From Caryophanales bacterium UBA5729 (GTDB taxonomy: Bacteria > Bacillota_I > Bacilli_A > Izemoplasmatales > Hujiaoplasmataceae), in contig DIGF01000012.1 of the NCBI GenBank assembly GCA_002419505.1, forward strand, positions 345,135 through 409,134: DNA of 64,000 nt, in the 5' to 3' direction. This document shows, piece by piece, positions 44,690-52,948 of the stretch. Every line of letters begins with the position of its first letter. The first letter of the stretch is position 1. The position numbers were made by a program, and so were the translations under genes. The notes beneath the pieces were generated by a model, which ran no database searches, was not told where the DNA came from, and saw only the letters and a program-made list of their open reading frames with translations.

Positions 44690-44727
44690 AGAAGTGATAA
44701 AATATAGGATTTTTGGAGGCTTAATTA

Positions 44728-46755
44728 ATGAGTTATAAAGCACTTTATCGAATATATCGTCCTAAAGATTTTAATGAAGTAGCGGGACAAAGACATATAA
44801 CCCAAACATTGAAAAACGCATTAGCTAACGATAAGGTTGCTCATGCTTATTTGTTTAGCGGCCCTAGAGGAACTGGAAAAACATCAATCGCAAAGATTCT
44901 TGCAAAAGCTATTAATTGTGTTGATGCGCCAACAGAAAATCCATGTAATGTGTGCGAAAATTGTCTAGGCATTCAAGACGGTAGTATAAGTGATGTAATT
45001 GAAATTGATGCTGCCAGTAATAATGGCGTTGATGAAATTCGGGAATTAAGAGATAAAGTTAAATATCTACCTGGGTATGTGAAATATAAAGTGTATATAA
45101 TCGACGAAGTTCACATGTTATCTCAAGGCGCTTTTAACGCGCTTTTAAAAACTTTAGAGGAACCACCAGCTCACGTGATATTTATTCTTTGTACTACTGA
45201 ACTGCAAAAAGTTATTCCAACTATACAATCAAGATGTCAGCGTTTTGATTTTAAGGCGATTAGCACTACCGATATAATTGGCAAATTAAATGAAATTATT
45301 AAGCAAGAAAAAATTGAGATTGAAGAAGATGCGATTAAACAAATAGCTACTTATGCAGAAGGTGGTTTAAGGGATGCGATTAGTCTTTTGGATCAAGTAT
45401 ACTCATTTAATCCCGGAACAATCACTTTAGAAGATGTCAATCAAATATGTGGCGCCGTTTCGATGGACACGCAAATTGATTTAGCTAAAGCTTTAATTGC
45501 TTTTGACTCGACTAAAGCAATCAGTTTGTTGAATGATTTGATAGCTCAGGGGAAAGAGGTTAAGAAAATAACCTTAAACTTAATTGAGTTCTTCCGAGAC
45601 ACTTTAATGTATTCAAACTTAAAAAAAGTGGACAATACAAGTCTTTTGTTTAATAATGAAGAGTTTAAAAAGATTGCTAATACCCTTAGTAACAGAAAAG
45701 CTTTTTATATAATCGATGTTCTAAATAAAACTCTTAACGATATTAATTGGAGCAATAATCCGAAAATCCATCTTGAATTGGCTTTTTTAAAAATCTCTGA
45801 TAGCGAAGACAATAGCAACTCAAATGTTTTGGCAGCTGTTGATGAAATAGAAAAAAGGCTTTTAGATCTAGAAAGTTTTGTCGAAAAAGCTGAAGCAGTA
45901 GATAAAGAAGAGAAGAAAGAAATTATTCAAAGTATTATTGATAATAAAAATATCGAACAAAAAGCCGTTTCTTCAATTCCGCCTAAAAATGAAGAGAAAA
46001 TTAAACCAAACATCGAAATTTCAATTGATGAAGAAAAAATTGAAGTAGATGCGAAATTTGAGGAAGCGCCAAAAACAGAAGGTTTTAACGATGAAATAAA
46101 CAAGGAAGAAGTCAACGACCTTTTTTCTGAAACTGATGAAGCTTTAGTTGAAATTGAAGAAGACGAAGTGATTGAAGAAATACAGGAAGAACAAATTGAT
46201 GAAGAAATAGTTCACAGTTCTGAAATAATCAAGGAGGAATTGTGCGATGACATTTCAAATACTTATGACATTAAATTTGTTGAAGAAGTATTAAATAATG
46301 GAGACAAAAAGGATAAGGGTTACTTAGTTAATCTCTGGAGTAACTTTCCTTCTATTGACGGAGAGGAAGATTCTAACTACTTAGCATCATTGCTTGAAAC
46401 CGGTACTGTTGTTGCTTCTTCGCAAGATAAAATTATTATTACATTCTCAAGCACGACTATCTGTAACACTATGATGATTCCAAAAAACAAAGAACTTGTA
46501 ATGAAAATTATAAATAAAAAAACCAACAGGATTATTAATTATATGGCTTTGCCTTCAAATGTTTTTTCTGAAATCTCTAGTGAATTTTTAGATCGTTATC
46601 GCATGGGAGATAAGTACATAAAATTATCAAAAATTGTATGTGATGGGTTAAAAGACGTTTCGAAAATAAGTAATGATGAATCATCAGACGCGAAACCAAG
46701 AATTGTTCAAGATGCAATAGATTTATTCGGCGATAAAGTAAAAGTTAAAGAATAA
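44728..46755 (+). CDS. dnaX: DNA polymerase III subunit gamma/tau
   Basis: A 675-residue clamp-loader ATPase. Walker A GPRGTGKTS (45-53), zinc cysteines Cys64, 73, 76 and 79, Walker B VYIIDEVHML and sensor residues are present. Residues about 375-510 form a long, very acidic low-complexity linker (many Glu/Ile/Glu repeats), then a C-terminal domain of about 150 residues that in tau contacts polymerase and helicase. No matched A AAA AAG slippery site in frame was found, so a programmed gamma form is not supported. GGAGG precedes the ATG. The order dnaX-ebfC-recR is conserved. Confidence 0.95.
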   Translation: MSYKALYRIYRPKDFNEVAGQRHITQTLKNALANDKVAHAYLFSGPRGTGKTSIAKILAKAINCVDAPTENPCNVCENCLGIQDGSISDVIEIDAASNNGVDEIRELRDKVKYLPGYVKYKVYIIDEVHMLSQGAFNALLKTLEEPPAHVIFILCTTELQKVIPTIQSRCQRFDFKAISTTDIIGKLNEIIKQEKIEIEEDAIKQIATYAEGGLRDAISLLDQVYSFNPGTITLEDVNQICGAVSMDTQIDLAKALIAFDSTKAISLLNDLIAQGKEVKKITLNLIEFFRDTLMYSNLKKVDNTSLLFNNEEFKKIANTLSNRKAFYIIDVLNKTLNDINWSNNPKIHLELAFLKISDSEDNSNSNVLAAVDEIEKRLLDLESFVEKAEAVDKEEKKEIIQSIIDNKNIEQKAVSSIPPKNEEKIKPNIEISIDEEKIEVDAKFEEAPKTEGFNDEINKEEVNDLFSETDEALVEIEEDEVIEEIQEEQIDEEIVHSSEIIKEELCDDISNTYDIKFVEEVLNNGDKKDKGYLVNLWSNFPSIDGEEDSNYLASLLETGTVVASSQDKIIITFSSTTICNTMMIPKNKELVMKIINKKTNRIINYMALPSNVFSEISSEFLDRYRMGDKYIKLSKIVCDGLKDVSKISNDESSDAKPRIVQDAIDLFGDKVKVKE

Positions 46756-46769
46756 GGAGTGATACAACA

Positions 46770-47078
46770 ATGATTAATCCTCAAATGTTGAAACAAATAA
46801 AACAAATGCAAGAAGACATAAAAAAGATTCAAAAACAAATAAATGAATCAACTTTTTATGGTCAGGCTGGAGGTTCAGTTGTAAAGGTTGCGGTTAAAGG
46901 CACTAAACAAGTTGTGTCTGTTGAAATAAAAAAAGATCAATTGGATTTTAATGACATTGAAATGGTTCAAGATTTGATAGTCGCTGCTTTGAATGACGCT
47001 TTTAGAAAAGTTGATAAAGAACTTGAAGAATCTTTAGGCTCAGTAACACAAGGCATGAATATGCCGGGGTTATTTTAA
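46770..47078 (+). CDS. YbaB/EbfC family nucleoid-associated protein
   Basis: A 102-residue YbaB/EbfC protein, a small DNA-binding dimer. MNPQMLKQIKQMQ-like start and the central GSVVKVAVKGTKQVVSVEI are characteristic. It lies 14 bases after dnaX with AAGGAG upstream, and its stop overlaps the recR start as TAATG. Its conserved place between dnaX and recR suggests a link to replication or repair. Confidence 0.93.
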   Translation: MINPQMLKQIKQMQEDIKKIQKQINESTFYGQAGGSVVKVAVKGTKQVVSVEIKKDQLDFNDIEMVQDLIVAALNDAFRKVDKELEESLGSVTQGMNMPGLF

Positions 47079-47677
47079 TGCTTCTACCAAAGGTTATGGA
47101 AGAACTCATTGAGGAGTTCGCGAAGTTTCCTGGCGTAGGCAGGAAAACTGCAGAAAGATATGCTATGTTTATCATCAATAAGTTTGATAATGAAGATGCA
47201 TTAAGATTATCACAAGCAATTGAAGCCGTAAAAACCAAGATTCATAAATGTCCGATTTGTGGGAATCTTACAGACCAAGATATTTGCAGTATCTGTTCCG
47301 ACTCTAAAAGAGATCAATCGATGATTTTGGTAGTTGAAAACGCAAAAGATGTCTTTTCTATTGAAAAATCAAACGAATACAAAGGACTTTATCATGTGTT
47401 AAATGGTGTTTTGTCACCGATGGATGGTATGGGGCCTGAAGATATCAATCTAGAAACTTTATGGAAACGTGTGGTTAATGAAAAAGTAAGAGAAATAATC
47501 ATTGCTACATCTTCAACTCAAGAAGGCGAAACAACCGCTCTTTATATCAAAAGAGTATTACAGGAAGTTGATGTTTTGGTAAGCAGAATTGGTTATGGTG
47601 TCCCCGTTGGGCTGAATTTAGAATACGCTGACGACCTAACTTTATCAAAAGCAATAGAGAACAGAAAAAAAATATAA
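47078..47677 (+). CDS. recR: recombination protein RecR
   Basis: A 199-residue RecR of the RecFOR gap-repair path. The helix-hairpin-helix FPGVGRKTAERYA, the zinc cysteines Cys58, 61, 70 and 73 (CPICGNLTDQDICSIC), and a Toprim domain (ILVVENAKDV onward) are present. It overlaps ebfC by one base. RecF, normally beside dnaN, is not in the window. Confidence 0.96.
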   Translation: MLLPKVMEELIEEFAKFPGVGRKTAERYAMFIINKFDNEDALRLSQAIEAVKTKIHKCPICGNLTDQDICSICSDSKRDQSMILVVENAKDVFSIEKSNEYKGLYHVLNGVLSPMDGMGPEDINLETLWKRVVNEKVREIIIATSSTQEGETTALYIKRVLQEVDVLVSRIGYGVPVGLNLEYADDLTLSKAIENRKKI

Positions 47678-47721
47678 TCTGTTAAATTTATAAAAAAATA
47701 ATTTTTAGATAACTATTATTA

Positions 47722-47730
47722 TGTTATAAT
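47722..47730 (+). promoter_or_regulatory. extended -10 promoter at the head of the accessory region
   Basis: TGTTATAAT, 42 bases before the TTG at 47772. It is the only good promoter in front of the secreted nuclease gene. Confidence 0.6.
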
Positions 47731-47771
47731 AATATACACATAAAATATGTATTAATTTAGGGGGGATTGCT

Positions 47772-48074
47772 TTGTTAGGAAAAATAGCTTTATTTACCTT
47801 GGCAATCATGGATACAGTCAACGAATTTCTTGAACCACATATCACAAAACTTCTTGATATTTTAACAGGATTAGATATTTGGTTACAAGCTATAGTAATT
47901 TTGACCATAGCCATTTTTGTAATTGTAGGCTTGTTTGTTTTTATGAAAAAATTTATTAAATTATTTTTAGTTTTAGCTATTTTAGCTGCTATTTTTTGGT
48001 TTGTATATAGCCAAGGATATCTTGACGGAATTTTAGCTATAAATTTTTTTAACACCGCTATTTTTAGATTTTAA
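47772..48074 (+). CDS. small two-helix membrane protein
   Basis: A 100-residue protein with two hydrophobic helices (about 34-56 and 60-82) and little else; no family recognised. The start is a TTG preceded by a strong GGGGGG site at suitable distance. It lies between recR and the secreted nuclease gene and shares the promoter at 47722, but a likely terminator separates it from the nuclease. It might be a membrane-embedded helper for the export or anchoring of the downstream proteins, which is only inference. Confidence 0.65.
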   Translation: MLGKIALFTLAIMDTVNEFLEPHITKLLDILTGLDIWLQAIVILTIAIFVIVGLFVFMKKFIKLFLVLAILAAIFWFVYSQGYLDGILAINFFNTAIFRF

Positions 48075-48079
48075 AACAT

Positions 48080-48118
48080 AAAGAAAGGAATGCCATTTTT
48101 ATGGGATTTCTTTTTTTT
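48080..48118 (+). terminator. possible terminator
   Basis: An imperfect hairpin with AAAGAAA / TTTCTTT outer pairs and CCAT / ATGG inner pairs, followed by about eight T's. If active it would partly separate 47772-48074 from the nuclease gene. Confidence 0.4.
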
Positions 48119-48170
48119 ATCTAAAAAAACTGTTAAAGAGAAAAAAAAGCAAAGAAAGGACTTATTTAAG

Positions 48171-49964
48171 ATGACAAAAAAAATATTAAAATTGAGTTTA
48201 TTAGTTGTAGTTTTGTTCTTCGTTATTGCATGTGGTGGAAATACTACCGGACAACCTACAACAGTTTCCAATACAACTTCTTCAACATCAGATACATCGA
48301 CTACAACCCAATCAGGCTATGAATTGCCAGATCTTACTAACAAGACCAGAACGGAAGCTAATGTAATTTTAAGAGATTTGGGCATTAATTATAGTTTTCA
48401 GTTTGAAACTTCAACGTTAGCACCTGATAATACCTTTTTGAGGTATGCTGATGATTATTCTGCGGGGGATATAGTTCCTTTTGAAACTTCAATTACCGTA
48501 ATTATTGCGACAATTAAACTGATATTGCCTGATCTTACAGGGATGAATCAAATAGAAATATTTATGGCTTTACAGGCTGCTGGGATTAACTTTGTAACTG
48601 AAATTATCACAGACAATGAAGTAGAAGACCAAACGTTTTCTAGTTATGGATCTGGTTTAAAGCCAGGGGATTTAATTCCTGCATCATTTCAATTAACTGT
48701 CTATATCGGCTATAATTCGGAAAAACTACCAGACTTAACCGATAAATTAAAAGGTGAAATTTCCCGAATTCTTATTGAGATGAACATTCTTCATCAGTTT
48801 ATCTATGTAGTTAATGACGATTATCCAGAAGATAGTTTCATGGAATATCAAGATTATCAAATTGGCGATTTCTATGAAGATGAAATAGTTGTAATTAAAT
48901 TATACGAGAATACTTTCACTAAAAATGAAACAAGTTTGATTATTTCTAAATATGTTGATGCCGGAAACTTCACAAGCAATCAAGCAATTGAGATTTATAA
49001 CCCTACTGTTTCGGCGATTTCTTTACAAAATTATCATTTAGCAATCTATCTTAACGGCTCTTATGAAGTAACTTATATTATCGATTTTCCTGATATTGAT
49101 CTTCAACCAGGAGAAACTTTCGTAATCGTAAATGAAAATGCTGATATTGCTGAATTATTAGCAAAAGCTGATTTATTAACCCCAGACTTAGTCTTTGATG
49201 GTAACGATACAATTCAAATTCGTTTTGAAAACGGAACTTATATCGATACTATTTATCATATCGGTAATCGTGATTTTATTATGGATGAAGAAATCTTCGT
49301 AAGAAAAGACACGGTCGTCAAAGGATCTAGAGATTTTATCATTAATCAATGGACGGCATATGTACCAACATATATTGAAGTTTTAGGAATGCATCCATTT
49401 GAGATACCAGAAAAAATTACTTTTGAATTTATTGATCGTGATTTCTATGATGCTTTAGGCGGGATGAATTTAGTTACATTAGATTACATAAACGATGGTG
49501 ATACCGCAGCGTTTCTTCCTGGTTTTAGCGGGGACCAAAGAGTTAGGTTTTTGGGAGTTGATACTCCAGAAACTTATCCAGTAGTAGATCCTTGGGGATT
49601 AGAAGCAAAAGCTTATACAACTTATATTTTAACTTATGCTCGCGATAACAATAAAAACATCTATATCCAAAGCGACCCGAATTTAGGCTATACAGAAACT
49701 TATGGCAGACGTTTAGGATTAATATGGATTGATCTTGGCGAAGATGTTATCACAATAGATATTGTTGATAGCGAAGGTAGTTTTATTTATACCGAAGAAC
49801 TTACCGGAGTAATTCTTTTAAATTATCACTTAGTGAAGAATGGTTTCTCTTATAATTATTATGGTTCATCCTCAAAATTAGTATTCGATAATCGCTATTT
49901 GTTCAGATGGTTCCAAGATGCAGAAAAATTTGCAAGAGATAATGGTTTAGGCGTGCACGAATGA
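48171..49964 (+). CDS. lipid-anchored secreted nuclease: PASTA-like repeats, lamin-tail domain, SNase domain
   Basis: A 597-residue lipoprotein. The signal ends FFVIAC with Cys21, then a Ser/Thr linker. Three PASTA-like repeats (about 50-115, 116-180, 181-245) start LPDLTNK, LPDLTGM and LPDLTDK. A lamin-tail domain (about 250-405) contains ILGH-like NQAIEIYNPT and LQPGETFVIV. The staphylococcal nuclease domain (about 430-597) has Arg459, Asp464 and Glu467 in VRFLGVDTPET and the second catalytic Arg in TYGRRLG (513/514). So the nuclease looks active on extracellular DNA or RNA. The start is the ATG at 48171 after AAAGGA. Its TGA overlaps the next ATG. Confidence 0.9.
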   Translation: MTKKILKLSLLVVVLFFVIACGGNTTGQPTTVSNTTSSTSDTSTTTQSGYELPDLTNKTRTEANVILRDLGINYSFQFETSTLAPDNTFLRYADDYSAGDIVPFETSITVIIATIKLILPDLTGMNQIEIFMALQAAGINFVTEIITDNEVEDQTFSSYGSGLKPGDLIPASFQLTVYIGYNSEKLPDLTDKLKGEISRILIEMNILHQFIYVVNDDYPEDSFMEYQDYQIGDFYEDEIVVIKLYENTFTKNETSLIISKYVDAGNFTSNQAIEIYNPTVSAISLQNYHLAIYLNGSYEVTYIIDFPDIDLQPGETFVIVNENADIAELLAKADLLTPDLVFDGNDTIQIRFENGTYIDTIYHIGNRDFIMDEEIFVRKDTVVKGSRDFIINQWTAYVPTYIEVLGMHPFEIPEKITFEFIDRDFYDALGGMNLVTLDYINDGDTAAFLPGFSGDQRVRFLGVDTPETYPVVDPWGLEAKAYTTYILTYARDNNKNIYIQSDPNLGYTETYGRRLGLIWIDLGEDVITIDIVDSEGSFIYTEELTGVILLNYHLVKNGFSYNYYGSSSKLVFDNRYLFRWFQDAEKFARDNGLGVHE

Positions 49965-50746
49965 GAATTTTTAGTAGGTTCTTATATGCTTTGCTTGCAG
50001 TTGGAGTTTTCCTATGGGTCTTTACATATTCAGTTGACATGACCGCAAATAGATATTATGAACAAGTTTTTGGTGCATCATTGACTGATAACGATTCACC
50101 TTTACCAGAGTTTTATTATTTTTATACTTCGATACCAGATTTTCATAAAAGCGATCCGATAATATCAATAAGTATTGATGGATATGTGATTCACGGTTAT
50201 GAGGTAGCTCAAGCGAGAATTAATAATGATAATGAACTTGAGGTAACAGATTCAATTTATTTTATTGTTTACAGTGATACTAAAGATTTGTCTAAAGTAG
50301 ATAGAGTTTGGCTTAGCAGCCCAACTGTAACTGAACAAGCAGAGTTTTTGTTAACTCGTTTCAAGACATTAAATATTTTGAATGGTATTAATGACATAGG
50401 AAGGGTTTATCTTCCTAAAGAAATGTTTTTAGAATATAATTTTAATCATTTGCAATTAATTGATTTTAGTGGAGAAGTATTGACTGAAGCTACTTTCGAA
50501 ATTAGTGAAGAAAACTTTACTATAAAAGAAAATTTAGAGATTTTTTATCAAAGTGAAGAGAAGATACCTGAAAAAGAAGATATGGCTGATTTAAGAGATG
50601 AAAATATCGGCATTAAGTTGATACATATCGAAGAAGGCACACAACAGCTTGACGGTAGCATAATGTTGGTAAATATGGCAGTATATTTCGTGGTTTTAAT
50701 CATTACCACCTATATAGTTTTCTTTAGGAGGAAAAAATATGAGTAA
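49961..50746 (+). CDS. uncharacterised membrane protein coupled to the secreted nuclease
   Basis: A 261-residue protein with one membrane helix at each end (about 7-24 and 234-255) and an outside domain of about 200 residues between them, rich in acidic and aromatic residues and predicted beta-rich. The C-terminus is basic (RRKKYE). I recognise no family. The ATG overlaps the nuclease TGA by four bases (ATGA), which makes translational coupling very likely, so a function with the nuclease (anchor, chaperone or DNA handler) is plausible but unproven. Confidence 0.75.
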   Translation: MRIFSRFLYALLAVGVFLWVFTYSVDMTANRYYEQVFGASLTDNDSPLPEFYYFYTSIPDFHKSDPIISISIDGYVIHGYEVAQARINNDNELEVTDSIYFIVYSDTKDLSKVDRVWLSSPTVTEQAEFLLTRFKTLNILNGINDIGRVYLPKEMFLEYNFNHLQLIDFSGEVLTEATFEISEENFTIKENLEIFYQSEEKIPEKEDMADLRDENIGIKLIHIEEGTQQLDGSIMLVNMAVYFVVLIITTYIVFFRRKKYE

Positions 50747-50801
50747 GTTTTGTTTAAGAGATAAAAAAAATTACAATATGGTATTTGGGAGGAAATATTA
50801 A
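50739..50801 (+). CDS. 20-codon ORF, possible leader peptide
   Basis: MSKFCLRDKKNYNMVFGRKY is preceded by a perfect AGGAGG seven bases upstream (50726-50731), and its TAA stop directly abuts the ATG of the ABC transporter ATPase. The GGGAGG for that ATPase lies inside its last codons. Such a layout is typical of a translated leader that controls entry to the next gene. It overlaps the end of the previous gene out of frame. No conservation can be tested here. Confidence 0.45.
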   Translation: MSKFCLRDKKNYNMVFGRKY

Positions 50802-51860
50802 ATGGAATTGAGATTAGAAAATTTGACAAAGATTTTCACAAATAAGAACGGACAAGAAACTTTAGCCGTTGACGCATTGGATATTACCATTGAGTCAGGA
50901 ACTTTAGTTGCTTTATTGGGTCCATCTGGTTGTGGGAAATCGACAACTCTATTCATGATAGCTGGTTTGGTAAAACCAACGGCTGGTAAAATTTTCTTTG
51001 GAGAAGATGATGTTACAAAATTAGCTCCAGAGAAAAGAGGGATTGGCTTGGTTTTCCAAAACTACGCACTATATCCTCATATGACTGTTTTTAAAAACAT
51101 TCTTTTTCCTTTGGAAAACATGGATGTTCCTAGAGACGAAGCGTTTGAACGAGTTAAAGATATGGCGAATCTTGTAGGTATTGGCGAGTTGTTGGATCGT
51201 AAACCATCACAATTATCAGGCGGTCAGCAACAACGTGTAGCAATTGCTAGAGCTTTAGTTAAAAAGCCGAGAGTATTACTGTTAGATGAACCGTTATCAA
51301 ATCTAGATGCTAGACTAAGGTTGCAAATGCGTGAAGAAATAAAAAGAATTCAAAGAGAAACAGGGATTACAACTGTTTTCGTTACGCATGACCAAGAAGA
51401 AGCAATGAGTATTTCTGATAAGATGGTTGTTTTAGATTTTGGTAAGGAACAACAATATGATGCACCTCAAGATATGTATAACCAACCAGGAAATCTATTT
51501 GTTGCAAAATTCTTGGGTAACCCACCAATCAATTCATTTGAAGCAAATGTAAAAAACAAACAACTTATTATTAACGGCAAAGAATTTATGAAGGTCAATC
51601 TTCCTGATGGAGAATACTTTGTTGGTATGAGACCTGAGAATTTCCGGGCAAAATCAGATGGATTTATAGTCGACATTAAAGAAATATTCCATATTGGTAG
51701 AGATACCATGATTCATTTTGATTTTAATAATACTAATATCAGGGCTCTTGTTGATTCCGATTCAATCGAAGAAGGACAAAACAAAGTCGGCTTAACAATC
51801 AAACCGGATAGAGTTTATATCTTCGACAAGGAGACCGGAAAGGTTTTAAACAATGGCTAA
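50802..51860 (+). CDS. ABC transporter ATPase, MalK/MsmX/UgpC type
   Basis: A 352-residue CUT1-type ATPase. Walker A GPSGCGKST (40-48), signature LSGGQQQ (138-144), Walker B VLLLDEP (158-164), the D-loop and switch VTHDQEEAMS, then a C-terminal TOBE-like regulatory region (about 235-352). Usual members energise import of sugars, oligosaccharides, glycerol-3-phosphate or nucleosides-like cargo. GGGAGG precedes the ATG. It overlaps the following permease gene by eight bases. Context (secreted nucleases around it) suggests a nucleic-acid product, but the domain itself does not show cargo. Confidence 0.94.
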   Translation: MELRLENLTKIFTNKNGQETLAVDALDITIESGTLVALLGPSGCGKSTTLFMIAGLVKPTAGKIFFGEDDVTKLAPEKRGIGLVFQNYALYPHMTVFKNILFPLENMDVPRDEAFERVKDMANLVGIGELLDRKPSQLSGGQQQRVAIARALVKKPRVLLLDEPLSNLDARLRLQMREEIKRIQRETGITTVFVTHDQEEAMSISDKMVVLDFGKEQQYDAPQDMYNQPGNLFVAKFLGNPPINSFEANVKNKQLIINGKEFMKVNLPDGEYFVGMRPENFRAKSDGFIVDIKEIFHIGRDTMIHFDFNNTNIRALVDSDSIEEGQNKVGLTIKPDRVYIFDKETGKVLNNG

Positions 51861-52935
51861 TCTTATTATTAAAATAAAGAAGTTTTTCGCGATGATAGGC
51901 AAGTCGATAAAAACCTTCTTTTGGAACGTTAGAAGAATCCTTAACAACTTTAAAAAGCGAGTTGGAAACTTCTTAGACAGGCACCACATAAATCCTGCGG
52001 GCAAAGCGCCAGGCTGGGCTAAGGCATTAATTTACTTATCGCCAGCTTTAGTTGTATTGGCTGTATTCACATTTTGGCCAATCATTAACTCATTTGCCTT
52101 AGTGGTATATGAAAACTATAATATGACCAATAATACGATTACTGGTTATACAATATTTGGTAATTTTATCAGAGTCCTTACTGATGAGTCATTTATTGTT
52201 CCGGCATCTCATACAGGTTCTAGTGCGGTAATCAATACTCTTATTATTGTTTTCATCAGTGTGCCTATTTCCATATTCTTAGCCCTAGCAATTTCAGTTG
52301 CCTTAAATTCTATTAAACCTTTAAAAGGGTTTTTCCAAACAATTTACTTTTTACCATATGTTACCAATACGATTGCGATCGGTTTGGTTTTTGCTTATAT
52401 GTTTAAAACTGATGGAGGTTTAGTTAATCAGTTTTTGAAAATATTTGGTGTAAATGTAACGGGTCTTTCCTGGGTTGAAAGTAATGCAGTTTATTGGCGG
52501 TCAATGTTTGTTTTGATTTTTTATAGCATTTGGTCAGCTTTAGCATTTAAAATCATGGTTTTCTTAACCAGTATTCAAGGCATAGATAAACAATATTATC
52601 AAGCTGCGGCAATTGACGCTACTCCTAAAGGGAGAATTTTCTCAAAAATTACCGTTCCTTTGATTTCACCAATGATTTTTTATATCACTGTTACATCTGT
52701 TATTGGCGCGTTCAAGATATATAATGCCATTGTTGCACTCTTTGGAGTTGCCGGTGCTCCTCCAGGAGTACGCTACAACCTCCAATCAATCGTTATGTAC
52801 ATCTATCAGTTCATTGACGGTAGCAACGCTGGTAATTTATCTGTAGCTGCAGCTGCATCTTTAATTCTATTTGCGATTATCTTAGTTCTTACAATCGTTC
52901 AGATGCAAGTCAGCAAAAAACGCGTTCACTACTAG
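51853..52935 (+). CDS. ABC transporter permease, MalF-like
   Basis: A 360-residue permease with a long basic cytoplasmic N-terminus (about 1-55) and six or more membrane segments. The EAA loop that docks to the ATPase is YQAAAIDATPKGRIFSKITVPLI (around 250-272). The usual length is about 290-320, so the N-terminus is somewhat extended. It overlaps the ATPase gene by eight bases and is followed 13 bases later by the second permease. Confidence 0.92.
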   Translation: MANLIIKIKKFFAMIGKSIKTFFWNVRRILNNFKKRVGNFLDRHHINPAGKAPGWAKALIYLSPALVVLAVFTFWPIINSFALVVYENYNMTNNTITGYTIFGNFIRVLTDESFIVPASHTGSSAVINTLIIVFISVPISIFLALAISVALNSIKPLKGFFQTIYFLPYVTNTIAIGLVFAYMFKTDGGLVNQFLKIFGVNVTGLSWVESNAVYWRSMFVLIFYSIWSALAFKIMVFLTSIQGIDKQYYQAAAIDATPKGRIFSKITVPLISPMIFYITVTSVIGAFKIYNAIVALFGVAGAPPGVRYNLQSIVMYIYQFIDGSNAGNLSVAAAASLILFAIILVLTIVQMQVSKKRVHY

Positions 52936-52948
52936 GAAAGGAGCTTGT

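Noticed and set aside
44728..46755. Programmed frameshift in dnaX giving a short gamma form
   Set aside because: An AAAAAAG run is present near 45850, but it is out of phase for a -1 slip in the reading frame (codons GAA AAA AGG), and no downstream structure was evident.
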